Of a DNA stretch of 12,028 bases, positions 1-6,939 are shown piece by piece. A program made the position numbers and the translations under genes. Position 1 is the first letter of the stretch. Each line of letters begins with the position of its first letter. Source of the DNA: Bacteroidales bacterium (lineage in GTDB: Bacteria > Bacteroidota > Bacteroidia > Bacteroidales > UBA12077); the NCBI GenBank assembly GCA_030635365.1, contig DAOVYZ010000037.1, positions 1 through 12,028 on the forward strand. The letters run 5' to 3'. The notes under the pieces are model-generated. The model worked only from the letters and a program-made list of their open reading frames with translations. It was not told where the DNA came from and did not search any database.

Positions 1-846
1 AATACCAGTTTTTATCGTTTCGATACTTTAAATATGAAACTAAATAAGATATTTGATTTTAACAATTTCCCATCAGGCTTTAGATTAGGTGAAATTTCTT
101 ATCAAAATAACCTGGTATTATTTAATATTAGGCCTGCATCAGGTTGGGCATGGGAATCGAATGATTCAATAAAAGCAAAAAGAAACAAGAAGTTTAAAGA
201 TAAATATACCGGATTTTTTATTTACAATATTGAAAATGAAGATATAAAACATTTAAAATATGATGGATATAGTGCTCAGCTATCTGCTGACGAATCTCAA
301 ATAATATATTTAATGAAAGACTCAATAGGTGTAGAACTATGGCATTATAATATTTCTGAAAAAGAAAGTAAATTATTAAAAAAATTTGAACAGGATTCTC
401 GTTATTTAAGATTTCGTTGGAGTGGTAATGAACAAATATTATTTGAAGAAGAAAATAAACAAAAACTATTTAATCTTCAAACAAATGAAGTAAGCATTTA
501 TAGCGAAGAGAAATTATCTGTAAAGAAAACTGAAATCTCATTAAGCAAATTAAAAAAAATAACATCAAATATTACTTTTAAAGAATGGGGATTTGATGTA
601 AAAGAACACTGGTTAAAAACCAATAAAGAATACATAAATGATATTATACCATTAAATGGGAATATAAATTACCGCAAAGCAATTATTGAAGAAGTAGGAA
701 GTGATTTAAGTGAAAAAGATATTAAGAAAATAATTGAAGAAATGGGGAAATATGGCGATAATCTTGAAGGATATAGAAGCCCTCAATACAAAACATTTTC
801 GCAGGAAACTATTGATTTGTTAAAAAATCTTTTAAAATCAAAATGA
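1..846 (+). CDS. 5'-truncated beta-propeller-like protein of unknown function
   Basis: The frame is open to the first base of the window. The 11 codons before the ATG at position 34 read NTSFYRFDTLN. Followed by MKLNKIFDFNN they look like the closing strand of a propeller blade. Similar blade ends follow (FFIYNIENEDIKHL, ELWHYNISEKESKLL, KLFNLQTNEVSIY, roughly residues 61-155 counted from ATG 34). I therefore think ATG 34 is an internal Met and the gene starts outside the window. If ATG 34 is the real start, the product has 270 residues. The last ~110 residues are charged and probably helical and do not look like propeller. No catalytic motif is recognisable. The gene is translationally coupled (ATGA overlap) to the YdeI-family gene behind it, so they likely share a transcript. 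The propeller assignment is inferred from the strand/turn pattern only; the family is not recognised. Confidence 0.7.
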   Translation, partial: NTSFYRFDTLNMKLNKIFDFNNFPSGFRLGEISYQNNLVLFNIRPASGWAWESNDSIKAKRNKKFKDKYTGFFIYNIENEDIKHLKYDGYSAQLSADESQIIYLMKDSIGVELWHYNISEKESKLLKKFEQDSRYLRFRWSGNEQILFEEENKQKLFNLQTNEVSIYSEEKLSVKKTEISLSKLKKITSNITFKEWGFDVKEHWLKTNKEYINDIIPLNGNINYRKAIIEEVGSDLSEKDIKKIIEEMGKYGDNLEGYRSPQYKTFSQETIDLLKNLLKSK

Positions 847-1409
847 ACAAATTATTCTGTAAGAATCGTAATGAGTGGAGAAAATGGCTGGAACAAAACA
901 ATGAATCTCAAAATGAGGTATGGCTTGTTTATTATAAGAAACACACGAAAAAACCTACTGTTATCTATAACGAAGCTGTAGAAGAAGCTCTTTGTTATGG
1001 TTGGATAGATAGTATAGTAAAGCGGGTTGATGATAAAACTTACATGCAAAAGTATACTCCAAGGAATGACAACAGCATTTGGTCATTGGTTAATAAAGAT
1101 CGTGTAGAAAAGCTTATCAAAGAGGGTAAAATGACTAATGCCGGCTTAAAAAAAGTAGAGGTTGCAAAAGCAAATGGGCAATGGGAAAAAGCATATAGTT
1201 CGCAAAAAGACATTGAAATACCAGATTATCTAAAAAAAGCTTTTAAGGAAAATAAAACAGCCTGGAATAATTTTAGCAAATTTGCTAAATCATATCAAAA
1301 CAATTATATAGGCTGGGTTGTATCAGCAAAGAGGGTGGAAACAGTTGAAAAAAGAGTAAAAATTGTTATTGAGCGATCAGAAAAAAATTTAAAGCCAGGT
1401 ATGGTATAG
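843..1409 (+). CDS. YdeI/OmpD-associated family protein
   Basis: A 188-residue cytosolic protein without signal peptide or membrane segment. It matches the general pattern of the YdeI/OmpD-associated (OmdA) family. The N-terminal half has WRKWLEQN, EVWLVYYKK, EAVEEALCYGWIDS (about residues 43-57) and a KYTPRNDNSIWSLVN stretch (about 71-85). The C-terminal half is helical, with a WNNFSKFAKSYQNNYIGWV segment and a Lys/Arg/Glu-rich end, as in the family. In Enterobacteria, relatives have been linked to antimicrobial-peptide or bacteriocin tolerance, but the biochemical activity is not established, so I make no claim for this one. The start overlaps the preceding stop codon by 4 bases (ATGA), which supports ATG 843 and coupling to that gene. 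Its stop lies about 60 bp from the stop of the convergent gene on the other strand. Confidence 0.85.
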   Translation: MNKLFCKNRNEWRKWLEQNNESQNEVWLVYYKKHTKKPTVIYNEAVEEALCYGWIDSIVKRVDDKTYMQKYTPRNDNSIWSLVNKDRVEKLIKEGKMTNAGLKKVEVAKANGQWEKAYSSQKDIEIPDYLKKAFKENKTAWNNFSKFAKSYQNNYIGWVVSAKRVETVEKRVKIVIERSEKNLKPGMV

Positions 1410-1472
1410 TAATAGACTTATTTTTAGGTTTATTTATTAAATCCACCTTTAAAAAGTAACTTGTTTTTTTAA

Positions 1473-1982
1473 TCATTCCGTATTATTTTTCTCTACGTGC
1501 CCATTTCTTTGCCTAATATCTTTCCATCGTTGATCTTTTCTGTACCACAGGAAAAATCCAATACTCATGAGTACAATAGATAAACCTATGAGAAAACAAT
1601 CAATTAATTCCTGTTTCCGAATAGATAATGTTTTTATTTCAATAATGTCAATTTTTGTATTTACATAACCTTTTACACCAATTGGAATTTTCTTATCGTT
1701 ATTTACAAGATTTTTTATTTCGTCAAGTTGACTATTAATATTAGAAATACACTTATATTTTAAAATATTATCGTGTAATTCGTGCTCAAAATCCGGATCT
1801 ATGATATCGAAATAATGAATGGTATCAAAAATTTCCTTCTCTATCTTTTCAATTCTTATTTTAGACTGCGTAAGCTCACTTTGAAGTTTAGACATATTCA
1901 TTATTCCAAAAATAAGAATTCCCAAACCGAATAATGCAATAAACTTATATAAGTTATCTGTTGGAAGGGTAATTGGTATCAT
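1473..1982 (-). CDS. Two-transmembrane-helix hypothetical protein
   Basis: A 169-residue protein I do not recognise. Two hydrophobic segments, about residues 11-30 and 127-147, flank a ~95-residue soluble middle. The middle starts with a probable coiled coil (about 30-55, heptad-like K/E/I/L pattern). The C-terminal tail after the second helix is basic, then polar (YRKDQRWKDIRQRN), so that end is probably cytoplasmic. If so, both ends are inside and the middle loop is outside the membrane. There is a single Cys in the loop (about residue 78). It lies 28 bp downstream of the toroid-protein gene on the same strand, probably as the second gene of that transcript. No Shine-Dalgarno site is visible before the ATG. 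Confidence 0.7.
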   Translation of the reverse strand: MIPITLPTDNLYKFIALFGLGILIFGIMNMSKLQSELTQSKIRIEKIEKEIFDTIHYFDIIDPDFEHELHDNILKYKCISNINSQLDEIKNLVNNDKKIPIGVKGYVNTKIDIIEIKTLSIRKQELIDCFLIGLSIVLMSIGFFLWYRKDQRWKDIRQRNGHVEKNNTE

Positions 1983-2010
1983 AATTTTTTAAGTTTTAAA
2001 AAACAATAAT

Positions 2011-2943
2011 TTAATTATCTGAAAATCCAAAATGCCTTAATATACGTAATGCACGCAAAGTATTCCATCGGCTTGGTTTTCCAACCTTTTCCATTTCAAA
2101 GTGAAGTTCCCCTTTATGATTTGCCTGAAGCTTCCACTTCTTGTCTTTGCCTCTTTTATTAATTAATATATCCAGTGCAGGTTTCATCCTGTCATCCCAC
2201 TTGGTATTTGAATATTGAAAATAGTCCAAAGCCCTGATTATATCGTATCTCCACCTGCCAGGGTAAGGGAATTTCAGAAAATTTTTATGGATAATTTCTC
2301 CGGTTTTATCCGACATAAACAACTGATGCTGCAGGATAAATTCTTTTGATGCTTTTTCTGCCTGCTTCAACTCTTCCAGCCTGTAGGTATAACTATTATA
2401 TTCATATTCTGTAATTCCTTCCAATACATTAATAGTTGTATGCAAAGAACTATGCACTGCTCCCGACCTGTTTAAACGGCAATTGAAACCTCCATCCTTC
2501 ATTCTTTGTGATAGAATGAAGTCAATTATAGGTTTAAGTTTTTCCTCATCTGTTTTAAAGTACGAGGCATAATTCAGAAACATACCATTGATGCATGCAT
2601 CACTATTACTAATATTCCCTGCAGGATGAATTCCTCCATCATGGCCTTTTTCATGACTTGCTATCATATCTATTGATTCACGAATAAGAGATTGTTCCGG
2701 AGAAATGCACAAATTTCTTAAATCGCATAATGTGTAATGAGAAGAAGTCCATTTGGGTTGGTAAAATTTTATTCCCCAGTGTCCATTATCTCTTCTTTTT
2801 GATAAGTATTTAGCTCCCCATCCTTCATTTTCTATTCTATCTCTTAAATCTTCGTGTTCTTCTGATAATAAATCACGATAAACCTGGTATTGTATAGAGA
2901 CATCACCTTCAAGAAGCCAGTTTATAATTTCACTTCTTTCCAT
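2011..2943 (-). CDS. Predicted alpha/alpha-toroid protein (squalene cyclase/prenyltransferase-like fold)
   Basis: A 310-residue protein without signal peptide. Helical repeats alternate with Trp/Gly-rich turns: GHWGIKFYQPKW (about 54-65), SQRMKDGGFNCR (about 145-156), SSLHTTINVLEG (about 165-176), FPYPGRWRYDIIRALDY (about 225-241), KRGKDKKWKLQ (about 263-273) and PSRWNTLRALRIL (about 290-302). This pattern resembles the terpenoid cyclase/prenyltransferase alpha-alpha toroid, whose repeats carry DGGF/DGxW and QW-type turns. I see no DxDD or DCTAE acid motif, so class II terpene cyclase chemistry is not supported. His and Asp/Glu occur (HEKGHDGGIHP, about 97-107), but a metal site is speculation. 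The ATG at 2943 gives a full-length protein starting MERSEIINWLLEGD. It is followed by the two-helix membrane protein 28 bp downstream. The fold call is by pattern only; the substrate is unknown. Confidence 0.65.
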   Translation of the reverse strand: MERSEIINWLLEGDVSIQYQVYRDLLSEEHEDLRDRIENEGWGAKYLSKRRDNGHWGIKFYQPKWTSSHYTLCDLRNLCISPEQSLIRESIDMIASHEKGHDGGIHPAGNISNSDACINGMFLNYASYFKTDEEKLKPIIDFILSQRMKDGGFNCRLNRSGAVHSSLHTTINVLEGITEYEYNSYTYRLEELKQAEKASKEFILQHQLFMSDKTGEIIHKNFLKFPYPGRWRYDIIRALDYFQYSNTKWDDRMKPALDILINKRGKDKKWKLQANHKGELHFEMEKVGKPSRWNTLRALRILRHFGFSDN

Positions 2944-3023
2944 AGACTTTATATTTTAGAAATAGCAATCTTTTTATTTTTTTGAAATCATATGTGAAGT
3001 TACCATTTTTTTAAAATTGATCA

Positions 3024-3059
3024 AATAAAAAAAGGTTGTCAAGAATTCCTGACAACCTT
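3024..3059 (-). terminator. Rho-independent terminator of the propeller-transglutaminase gene
   Basis: A perfect 10-bp inverted repeat, AAGGTTGTCA (3032-3041) and TGACAACCTT (3050-3059), surrounds an 8-base loop. Read on the - strand the stem is followed directly by a T-rich run (complement of the A-tract at 3024-3031). It lies about 55 bp after the stop codon at 3114, so it should end the transcript of the - strand gene upstream and separate it from the next - strand gene starting at 2943. On the + strand no T-tract follows, so it acts in one direction. Confidence 0.85.
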
Positions 3060-3113
3060 GTCATCAAACAAATTTTTATAAAAAATTTAGAAAAACAATA
3101 TGTAAATATAGTA

Positions 3114-4754
3114 TTATTTTTCTATTACAGGTTCCCAATCTCCATAATAAGTTACATTTACATTGGTCTTTGGGTCTGTAGTATACGTCTCGTATGAGTT
3201 ATAACTCCAGCTTAATGTTTCAGAACCACCTCCACTTTGTGTTGTTATTAACGCCTTATTCCTAACAAGTCCTATAGGGAATGCCTGACCGCGGGGAGAT
3301 TTTCTGTCGCCATGTGTTGGGTCTGTAGAAACCCATCCATAATTAGGAAGATACACTTCAATCCATCTATGGTAAACTTCATCCATACTGGCTTCATCTC
3401 CTTTAATCCATGTAGCTCCCACATACCTTGCAGGTATTCCGGCTGCTTTACACAACGATATAAATACAAAACTATATTCAGAACATGAGCCATGCCCATT
3501 ACTAATTACAGTTGGGGCTGTATCCCATGCACCATCCATAATGTATTGTAAATGTCCTATCAAGTACTGGTGTAAATTCCTAATAACCCAATATGCATTT
3601 GTTTCATTGCCAACAACTTTTTTAACTGTTTTTTGAATAATGGGACTATTAACCTGGTATTTTTCATTATCGCCAAGATATTTATCTTTTATATCTTTTG
3701 GTATATCTTTTAATTCTCCTACCTCTTCAGGGTAAATAAAATAACGAACATTATAAGATTTAAAAGTTGTAATTACAGCAGACTTTACCTCTTTCCCCGG
3801 CTCAATATCCTTATATGTAAAATGTGCCGTTTTTTGCCCCCACTTGTCTGTCTCAATCTTATCTGGCTCTTTATTGTATTTAATGTCTCCGGTTATTGTT
3901 TGGTTAACCCTATCCTCAGGTAATGCAATATTTACATCTAATGAAAGAATTTTTCCCGGGCCAAAATTCTTCACTTTATGCCAGTATACTACCTTATGTA
4001 ATTGTTCATCTTTCTTCTTAAATTTTACTCCATCTCTAAGCTTCATCTTGTATATCTTATCTTCTTCATAATCGGCAGCCCATAAATCTTTACCATCATA
4101 AGCCAATGCCTGAACATAAGGCCCCGGTGCATCAGTAATTACAATTACATATCCTGTTTCAGGATCTACCATGTAAATTTCGTTCTTTACCCTGTCAGAA
4201 ACCCAAAGATATTTTCCATCATAACTTAAACCGGTAGGTGAAGTGGAAGGTGACGGAAACGAACTAATTGTTGTACCATCAACAGTGCTAAACTGAATAA
4301 TTTTGTCAGCTTTATCGTCAACACACCAAAGATATTCCCCATCCCAAGCCAAACCAACAGGGCTTTTCGATGGTGCTTTTAAACTTTTAAGGATATTCCC
4401 TGTTTCAGGATCAATCTTAAAGATCATCCCATCACGATCTTCATAAATATCAGTTAAACCGCGCATATCAGCATTCCATAAATATTTGCCATCCCAGGCC
4501 AGTCCCATTGGCCAGTAAGCAGGAGATTCTATTGTATGGAGTACTTTACCTGTTTTCGGGTCAACTGAATATATTTTATCAGTCTCCCGATCTGCAATCC
4601 AAAGGTTTTCACCATCAAAAGTTAGTCCTGTAGGATAGTTACCAGGCGTTTTAAACGAAAAAGTAACTTCTCCCGTATATGCAGAAATCTGTGAAATAAA
4701 GTAAACTACAAAACATAATGTCAATAAAATCTTTTTTAAATTAAATAATTTCAT
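3114..4754 (-). CDS. Secreted beta-propeller/transglutaminase-like protein
   Basis: 546 residues in three parts. Residues 1-25 form a signal peptide (KK, hydrophobic core, ISA end), so the protein is exported; no lipobox Cys is present. Residues about 38-240 hold five repeats of the type SPTGLxxDGxxLWxxDxxxDKIYxVDPxTG, with period about 42-50, as in Vgb/YncE-like propellers. After a linker domain (about 250-375, strand-rich), residues about 385-480 form a transglutaminase-like domain with the papain-like triad visible: Cys424 in GHGSCSEYS, His462 in VYHRWIEV and Asp478 in STDPTHG. The domain could act as a peptidase or amidase, or cross-link; the substrate is unknown. Five repeats are few for a closed propeller, so a sixth blade may be degenerate or supplied by the linker. 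It is monocistronic, judging by its own terminator at 3024-3059 and a candidate -7 box at 4799-4806. No Shine-Dalgarno site precedes the ATG. Confidence 0.85.
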   Translation of the reverse strand: MKLFNLKKILLTLCFVVYFISQISAYTGEVTFSFKTPGNYPTGLTFDGENLWIADRETDKIYSVDPKTGKVLHTIESPAYWPMGLAWDGKYLWNADMRGLTDIYEDRDGMIFKIDPETGNILKSLKAPSKSPVGLAWDGEYLWCVDDKADKIIQFSTVDGTTISSFPSPSTSPTGLSYDGKYLWVSDRVKNEIYMVDPETGYVIVITDAPGPYVQALAYDGKDLWAADYEEDKIYKMKLRDGVKFKKKDEQLHKVVYWHKVKNFGPGKILSLDVNIALPEDRVNQTITGDIKYNKEPDKIETDKWGQKTAHFTYKDIEPGKEVKSAVITTFKSYNVRYFIYPEEVGELKDIPKDIKDKYLGDNEKYQVNSPIIQKTVKKVVGNETNAYWVIRNLHQYLIGHLQYIMDGAWDTAPTVISNGHGSCSEYSFVFISLCKAAGIPARYVGATWIKGDEASMDEVYHRWIEVYLPNYGWVSTDPTHGDRKSPRGQAFPIGLVRNKALITTQSGGGSETLSWSYNSYETYTTDPKTNVNVTYYGDWEPVIEK

Positions 4755-4798
4755 TTTTAATAAGTTTTAGATTTTTAGTTATTCAATAATTCTATACT

Positions 4799-4806
4799 CA
4801 AAAATA
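4799..4806 (-). promoter_or_regulatory. Candidate Bacteroidota -7 promoter box for the transglutaminase gene
   Basis: On the - strand this reads TATTTTTG, which fits the TAnnTTTG -7 consensus of the Bacteroidota primary sigma factor. It lies 45 bp upstream of the ATG at 4754. I found no good TTTG -33 element about 20 bp further upstream, so the call rests on one element in AT-rich DNA. Confidence 0.4.
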
Positions 4807-4837
4807 CTATAAAAATTGATATTTTATTTAAGTATGA

Positions 4838-4855
4838 TACCTAAACACATAGGTA
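4838..4855. promoter_or_regulatory. Operator-like inverted repeat TACCTA-N6-TAGGTA
   Basis: Two perfect 6-base arms, 4838-4843 and 4850-4855, are separated by 6 bases. Arm spacing of about one helical turn suits a dimeric HTH protein. It lies about 32 bp upstream of the - strand promoter candidate and 270 bp from the TrmB-type gene. A TrmB-type regulator encoded on the other side is an obvious candidate binder, but that link is inference. Confidence 0.25.
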
Positions 4856-4870
4856 ATATTATACAATATA

Positions 4871-4930
4871 ATAACAAATCCAGCAGGCATAACAGAAACA
4901 ACAAATTACGCCTGCTATTCAATTTGTTAT
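4871..4930. repeat. Two-step imperfect inverted repeat (60 bp)
   Basis: Outer arms ATAACAAAT (4871-4879) and ATTTGTTAT (4922-4930) pair over 9 bp. Inner arms AGCAGGC (4882-4888) and GCCTGCT (4910-4916) pair over 7 bp, with an asymmetric bulge of 2 against 5 bases and a 21-base top loop. The inner arms are conspicuously GC-rich for this region. It is not followed by a T-run on either strand, so it is not a standard terminator. It could be a structured RNA leader, a recombination or binding site, or the remains of a small repeat element. Confidence 0.55.
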
Positions 4931-5096
4931 ATTTAATATTTATCTATTTATGAGGATAATCACCTATAGCATATTTCAATTTTATACAGAAATTAGATAT
5001 TCAATAAGAAGGTAACAAACAGATACATTATAAACTTTTTGACACTGGTATAAAAGATAGTTTAAAACCGATTATTTTTTAGTAGTAGTTTTTTAT

Positions 5097-5104
5097 TATA
5101 TTTG
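5097..5104 (+). promoter_or_regulatory. Bacteroidota -7 promoter box for the TrmB-type operon
   Basis: TATATTTG matches the TAnnTTTG -7 consensus exactly and lies 20 bp before the ATG at 5124, which implies a very short leader. The region about 20 bp upstream is T-rich but has no clean TTTG -33 element. Confidence 0.6.
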
Positions 5105-5123
5105 CAAGATAATTTTAATTACT

Positions 5124-5957
5124 ATGAACGATATCACAGAAAAATTAGTAAATATAGGTTTTAACAAGCTTGAAGCTGACGTATATATTTATCTGTTATC
5201 AAACCCTCCGGCAACTGCTTATAAAATCGGAAAACAAATAAATAAGCCTACCGCTAATGTCTATAAAGCCATTGATTCGTTGTCGTTAAAAGGTGCTGTT
5301 ATTGTTGAAGATAATAAAAATAAATTATGTAAAGCTATAAATCCTGAAGAGTTCATAAAACTGTATGAAAAGGAAATACTTGAAAGAACCCAAAAAGCTA
5401 AAATTACGCTAGGAAATTTAAAAAATGAGCATCAGGATCAGAGAAGCTATTCAATTGAGTCAGTACCCTTGGTATTCGAGCGCTTTAACACTATGATGAA
5501 AAAATGCACTACTATAGCCGTTGTAGATGCTTTTCCTAAAGCGCTCGAAAAAGTTGTAGACTGTATTGAAGAAGCTATTCAACGAGGAGTTGAAGTATAT
5601 GTGGAAGCTTACCGACCAATCGAGATAAAGGGAGCAAATATTATTTGTGCTAATATTGGAGAAAAAGCTTTAAAATACTGGAAAAGCCAACAGCTTAATC
5701 TTGTAATTGATGGAGAAGAACATCTAATGGCCCTCATGGACGATGATCTCGAAAATGTTAAACAAGCAACTTGGAGTAATAATATATACTCATCATGCAT
5801 TTTACACGCAGGACGCTTGCACGAACAAACGGTAATGAAAATATCATCCTTAGCAGAAAAAGAAAATTTTGAACAGCAGGTAAAAGAAATTATCAAAAAA
5901 CAAAAGTTTTTCTTTAATACAAAAGTTCCCGGTTTTAATAAACTTTTTAAAAAATAA
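5124..5957 (+). CDS. TrmB-family HTH transcriptional regulator
   Basis: 277 residues. Residues 1-75 form a winged helix-turn-helix of the TrmB type: LVNIGFNKLEADVYIYLLS, then ATAYKIGKQINKPTANVYKAIDSLSLKGAV (recognition helix about 41-53) and a short wing. Residues about 78-103 look like a coiled-coil linker. The rest (about 110-265) resembles the phospholipase-D-like sensor fold of bacterial TrmB-type regulators: VPLVFERFNTMM, then TTIAVVDAFPKALEKVVDCIEEAIQRGVEVYVEAY, then LNLVIDGEEHLMALMDD. No HKD catalytic motif is present, as usual for these regulators. TrmB proteins bind sugars or other small ligands; the ligand here is unknown. It is the first gene of a likely operon with a small membrane protein (38 bp downstream) and a CPBP protease, so it may control their expression. 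A -7 box sits 20 bp before the ATG. Confidence 0.85.
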   Translation: MNDITEKLVNIGFNKLEADVYIYLLSNPPATAYKIGKQINKPTANVYKAIDSLSLKGAVIVEDNKNKLCKAINPEEFIKLYEKEILERTQKAKITLGNLKNEHQDQRSYSIESVPLVFERFNTMMKKCTTIAVVDAFPKALEKVVDCIEEAIQRGVEVYVEAYRPIEIKGANIICANIGEKALKYWKSQQLNLVIDGEEHLMALMDDDLENVKQATWSNNIYSSCILHAGRLHEQTVMKISSLAEKENFEQQVKEIIKKQKFFFNTKVPGFNKLFKK

Positions 5958-5995
5958 ATCAATACAATATTTTATAAACTTTAAAAACAAATGTG

Positions 5996-6178
5996 ATGAA
6001 AAAAAGAAATGGAACAATCGTGATTTTCCCGGTAATATTAACAGTAAGCTTGTACCTGGTTTTCAGGTCAAAAATAACATGTAGCCCCACTGATGCTGGT
6101 TTTTGGATGATCCTGGCTATGGGCATGTCATTAGGTGTTGCACTTTGTAGGTTATTATCAAATAGAGTTAAAAAATGA
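5996..6178 (+). CDS. Small two-helix membrane protein
   Basis: 60 residues starting MKKRNGTIVIF. Two hydrophobic segments, about residues 7-23 and 34-53, are joined by a short polar turn (RSKITCSPTDAG). The basic N-terminus (KKR) and basic C-terminus (RVKK) suggest both ends are cytoplasmic. I chose ATG 5996 rather than the in-frame GTG at 5993, which would add only one residue. The stop overlaps the start of the CPBP protease gene by 4 bases (ATGA), so the two proteins are coupled in translation and may work together in the membrane. I do not recognise a family. The strong coupling and clean hydropathy pattern make it a real gene despite its size. Confidence 0.7.
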   Translation: MKKRNGTIVIFPVILTVSLYLVFRSKITCSPTDAGFWMILAMGMSLGVALCRLLSNRVKK

Positions 6179-6876
6179 GCAAATCCACAACCCTTATAAT
6201 TGGGATACTAGCAACAATTGCAATATTTGGAATTGCATACTTAAGCTCATATATTGTAAATTTTGATTCTGATTTTATTGCCCCATCTTTTTTTACACAT
6301 ACAGTTATGATGGTTATTTCTGTAATTATTATAATATTACTTGTAAAGAAGGGCATAATCATCTTTCCTTTTAAGAAAGTAAAGTTTAAGTATTATTTGT
6401 TTGCTTTTATAACAACAATAGTTGCTATAATTATAGCCAACGTACTTGCAACTATAATATTAAAAATTACGGGGCATTCAATTGACCCTTCAGGAAAAGG
6501 GCATGCCGTTGTTGCTAGTTATAGCTCATTACAGTTTTTTATTTTTATTTTTTTATATGCCAGCATTTGTGAAGAATTCTTATTCAGAGGATTTACTTTA
6601 AACGTATTGGCACCGCTAAAATCGTATGGATTTCGTGTTAATGAGGGCATTTTTATTAGTATACCTGTTATATTAAGTGGTATATTGTTCGGATTAGCCC
6701 ATTTGGTTCTTTTAAATACTGAAACAAGTGGCCCTGTCGTATTCAGAATAGTAATTTTTACAACATTTTTGGGGCTGGTGGCCGGATATTTCCAGGAAAA
6801 ACATAAAAGTATTCTGCCAGCTATTATTATACATATGATAGGGAATTTACCCGGATTAATTATGAGTTTTTTATAG
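6175..6876 (+). CDS. CPBP family intramembrane glutamic endopeptidase
   Basis: 233 residues with about seven or eight hydrophobic segments; an integral membrane protein. The three CPBP (CAAX protease and bacteriocin-processing; Abi) motifs are present: EEFLFRG (Glu133, Glu134, Arg138), FGLAH (Phe172, His176) and HMIGN (His220, Asn224). The catalytic set is therefore intact, and the length is normal for the family. Bacterial members process or destroy peptides in the membrane and several are linked to bacteriocin maturation or self-immunity; eukaryotic Rce1 cleaves CAAX proteins. No bacteriocin precursor is visible nearby, so the substrate is unknown. The gene overlaps the small membrane protein gene (ATGA) and is the last gene of the TrmB operon. 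A hairpin at 6886-6913 follows. Confidence 0.9.
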   Translation: MSKSTTLIIGILATIAIFGIAYLSSYIVNFDSDFIAPSFFTHTVMMVISVIIIILLVKKGIIIFPFKKVKFKYYLFAFITTIVAIIIANVLATIILKITGHSIDPSGKGHAVVASYSSLQFFIFIFLYASICEEFLFRGFTLNVLAPLKSYGFRVNEGIFISIPVILSGILFGLAHLVLLNTETSGPVVFRIVIFTTFLGLVAGYFQEKHKSILPAIIIHMIGNLPGLIMSFL

Positions 6877-6881
6877 ATTTT

Positions 6882-6913
6882 AAAAGAGGTTATCCGGAAC
6901 AATGGATAACCTC
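6882..6913 (-). terminator. Terminator between convergent CPBP protease and peptidase genes
   Basis: A perfect 10-bp inverted repeat, GAGGTTATCC (6886-6895) and GGATAACCTC (6904-6913), encloses an 8-base loop. On the - strand the stem is followed by TTTT (complement of 6882-6885), so it should stop transcription coming from the peptidase gene, whose stop is at 6940. On the + strand ATATATG follows instead of a T-run, so any effect on the protease operon would be weaker, although the position between two convergent stops suits both. Confidence 0.75.
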
Positions 6914-6939
6914 ATATATGATAATGCGATTGAATGTTC

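Larger units (their letters stand above)
4755..5123. other. 369-bp divergent intergenic region
   Basis: This gene-free stretch separates the - strand transglutaminase gene from the + strand TrmB-type regulator. It holds a -7 promoter candidate facing each way (4799-4806 and 5097-5104), an 18-bp operator-like inverted repeat (4838-4855) and a larger two-step inverted repeat (4871-4930). I see no convincing coding frame, tRNA or known riboswitch in the rest, which is A/T-rich. Confidence 0.6.

Noticed and set aside
1440..1475. A/T-only hairpin as terminator between convergent genes
   Set aside because: The A-run and T-run around GTAACTTG could pair but have no GC stem, so a terminator cannot be supported.
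109..3661. Three copies of AACCTGGTATT (about 110, 2880 and 3650)
   Set aside because: All lie inside coding regions of unrelated genes, in different frames and without context; most likely chance in a biased sequence.
4871..4930. Integron attC site
   Set aside because: Architecture with outer and inner arms is reminiscent, but the outer arms do not fit RYYYAAC/GTTRRRY, and no integrase or cassette series is present.
5993..5995. GTG start for the small membrane protein
   Set aside because: An ATG follows immediately in frame at 5996; the GTG adds one residue and is less likely.
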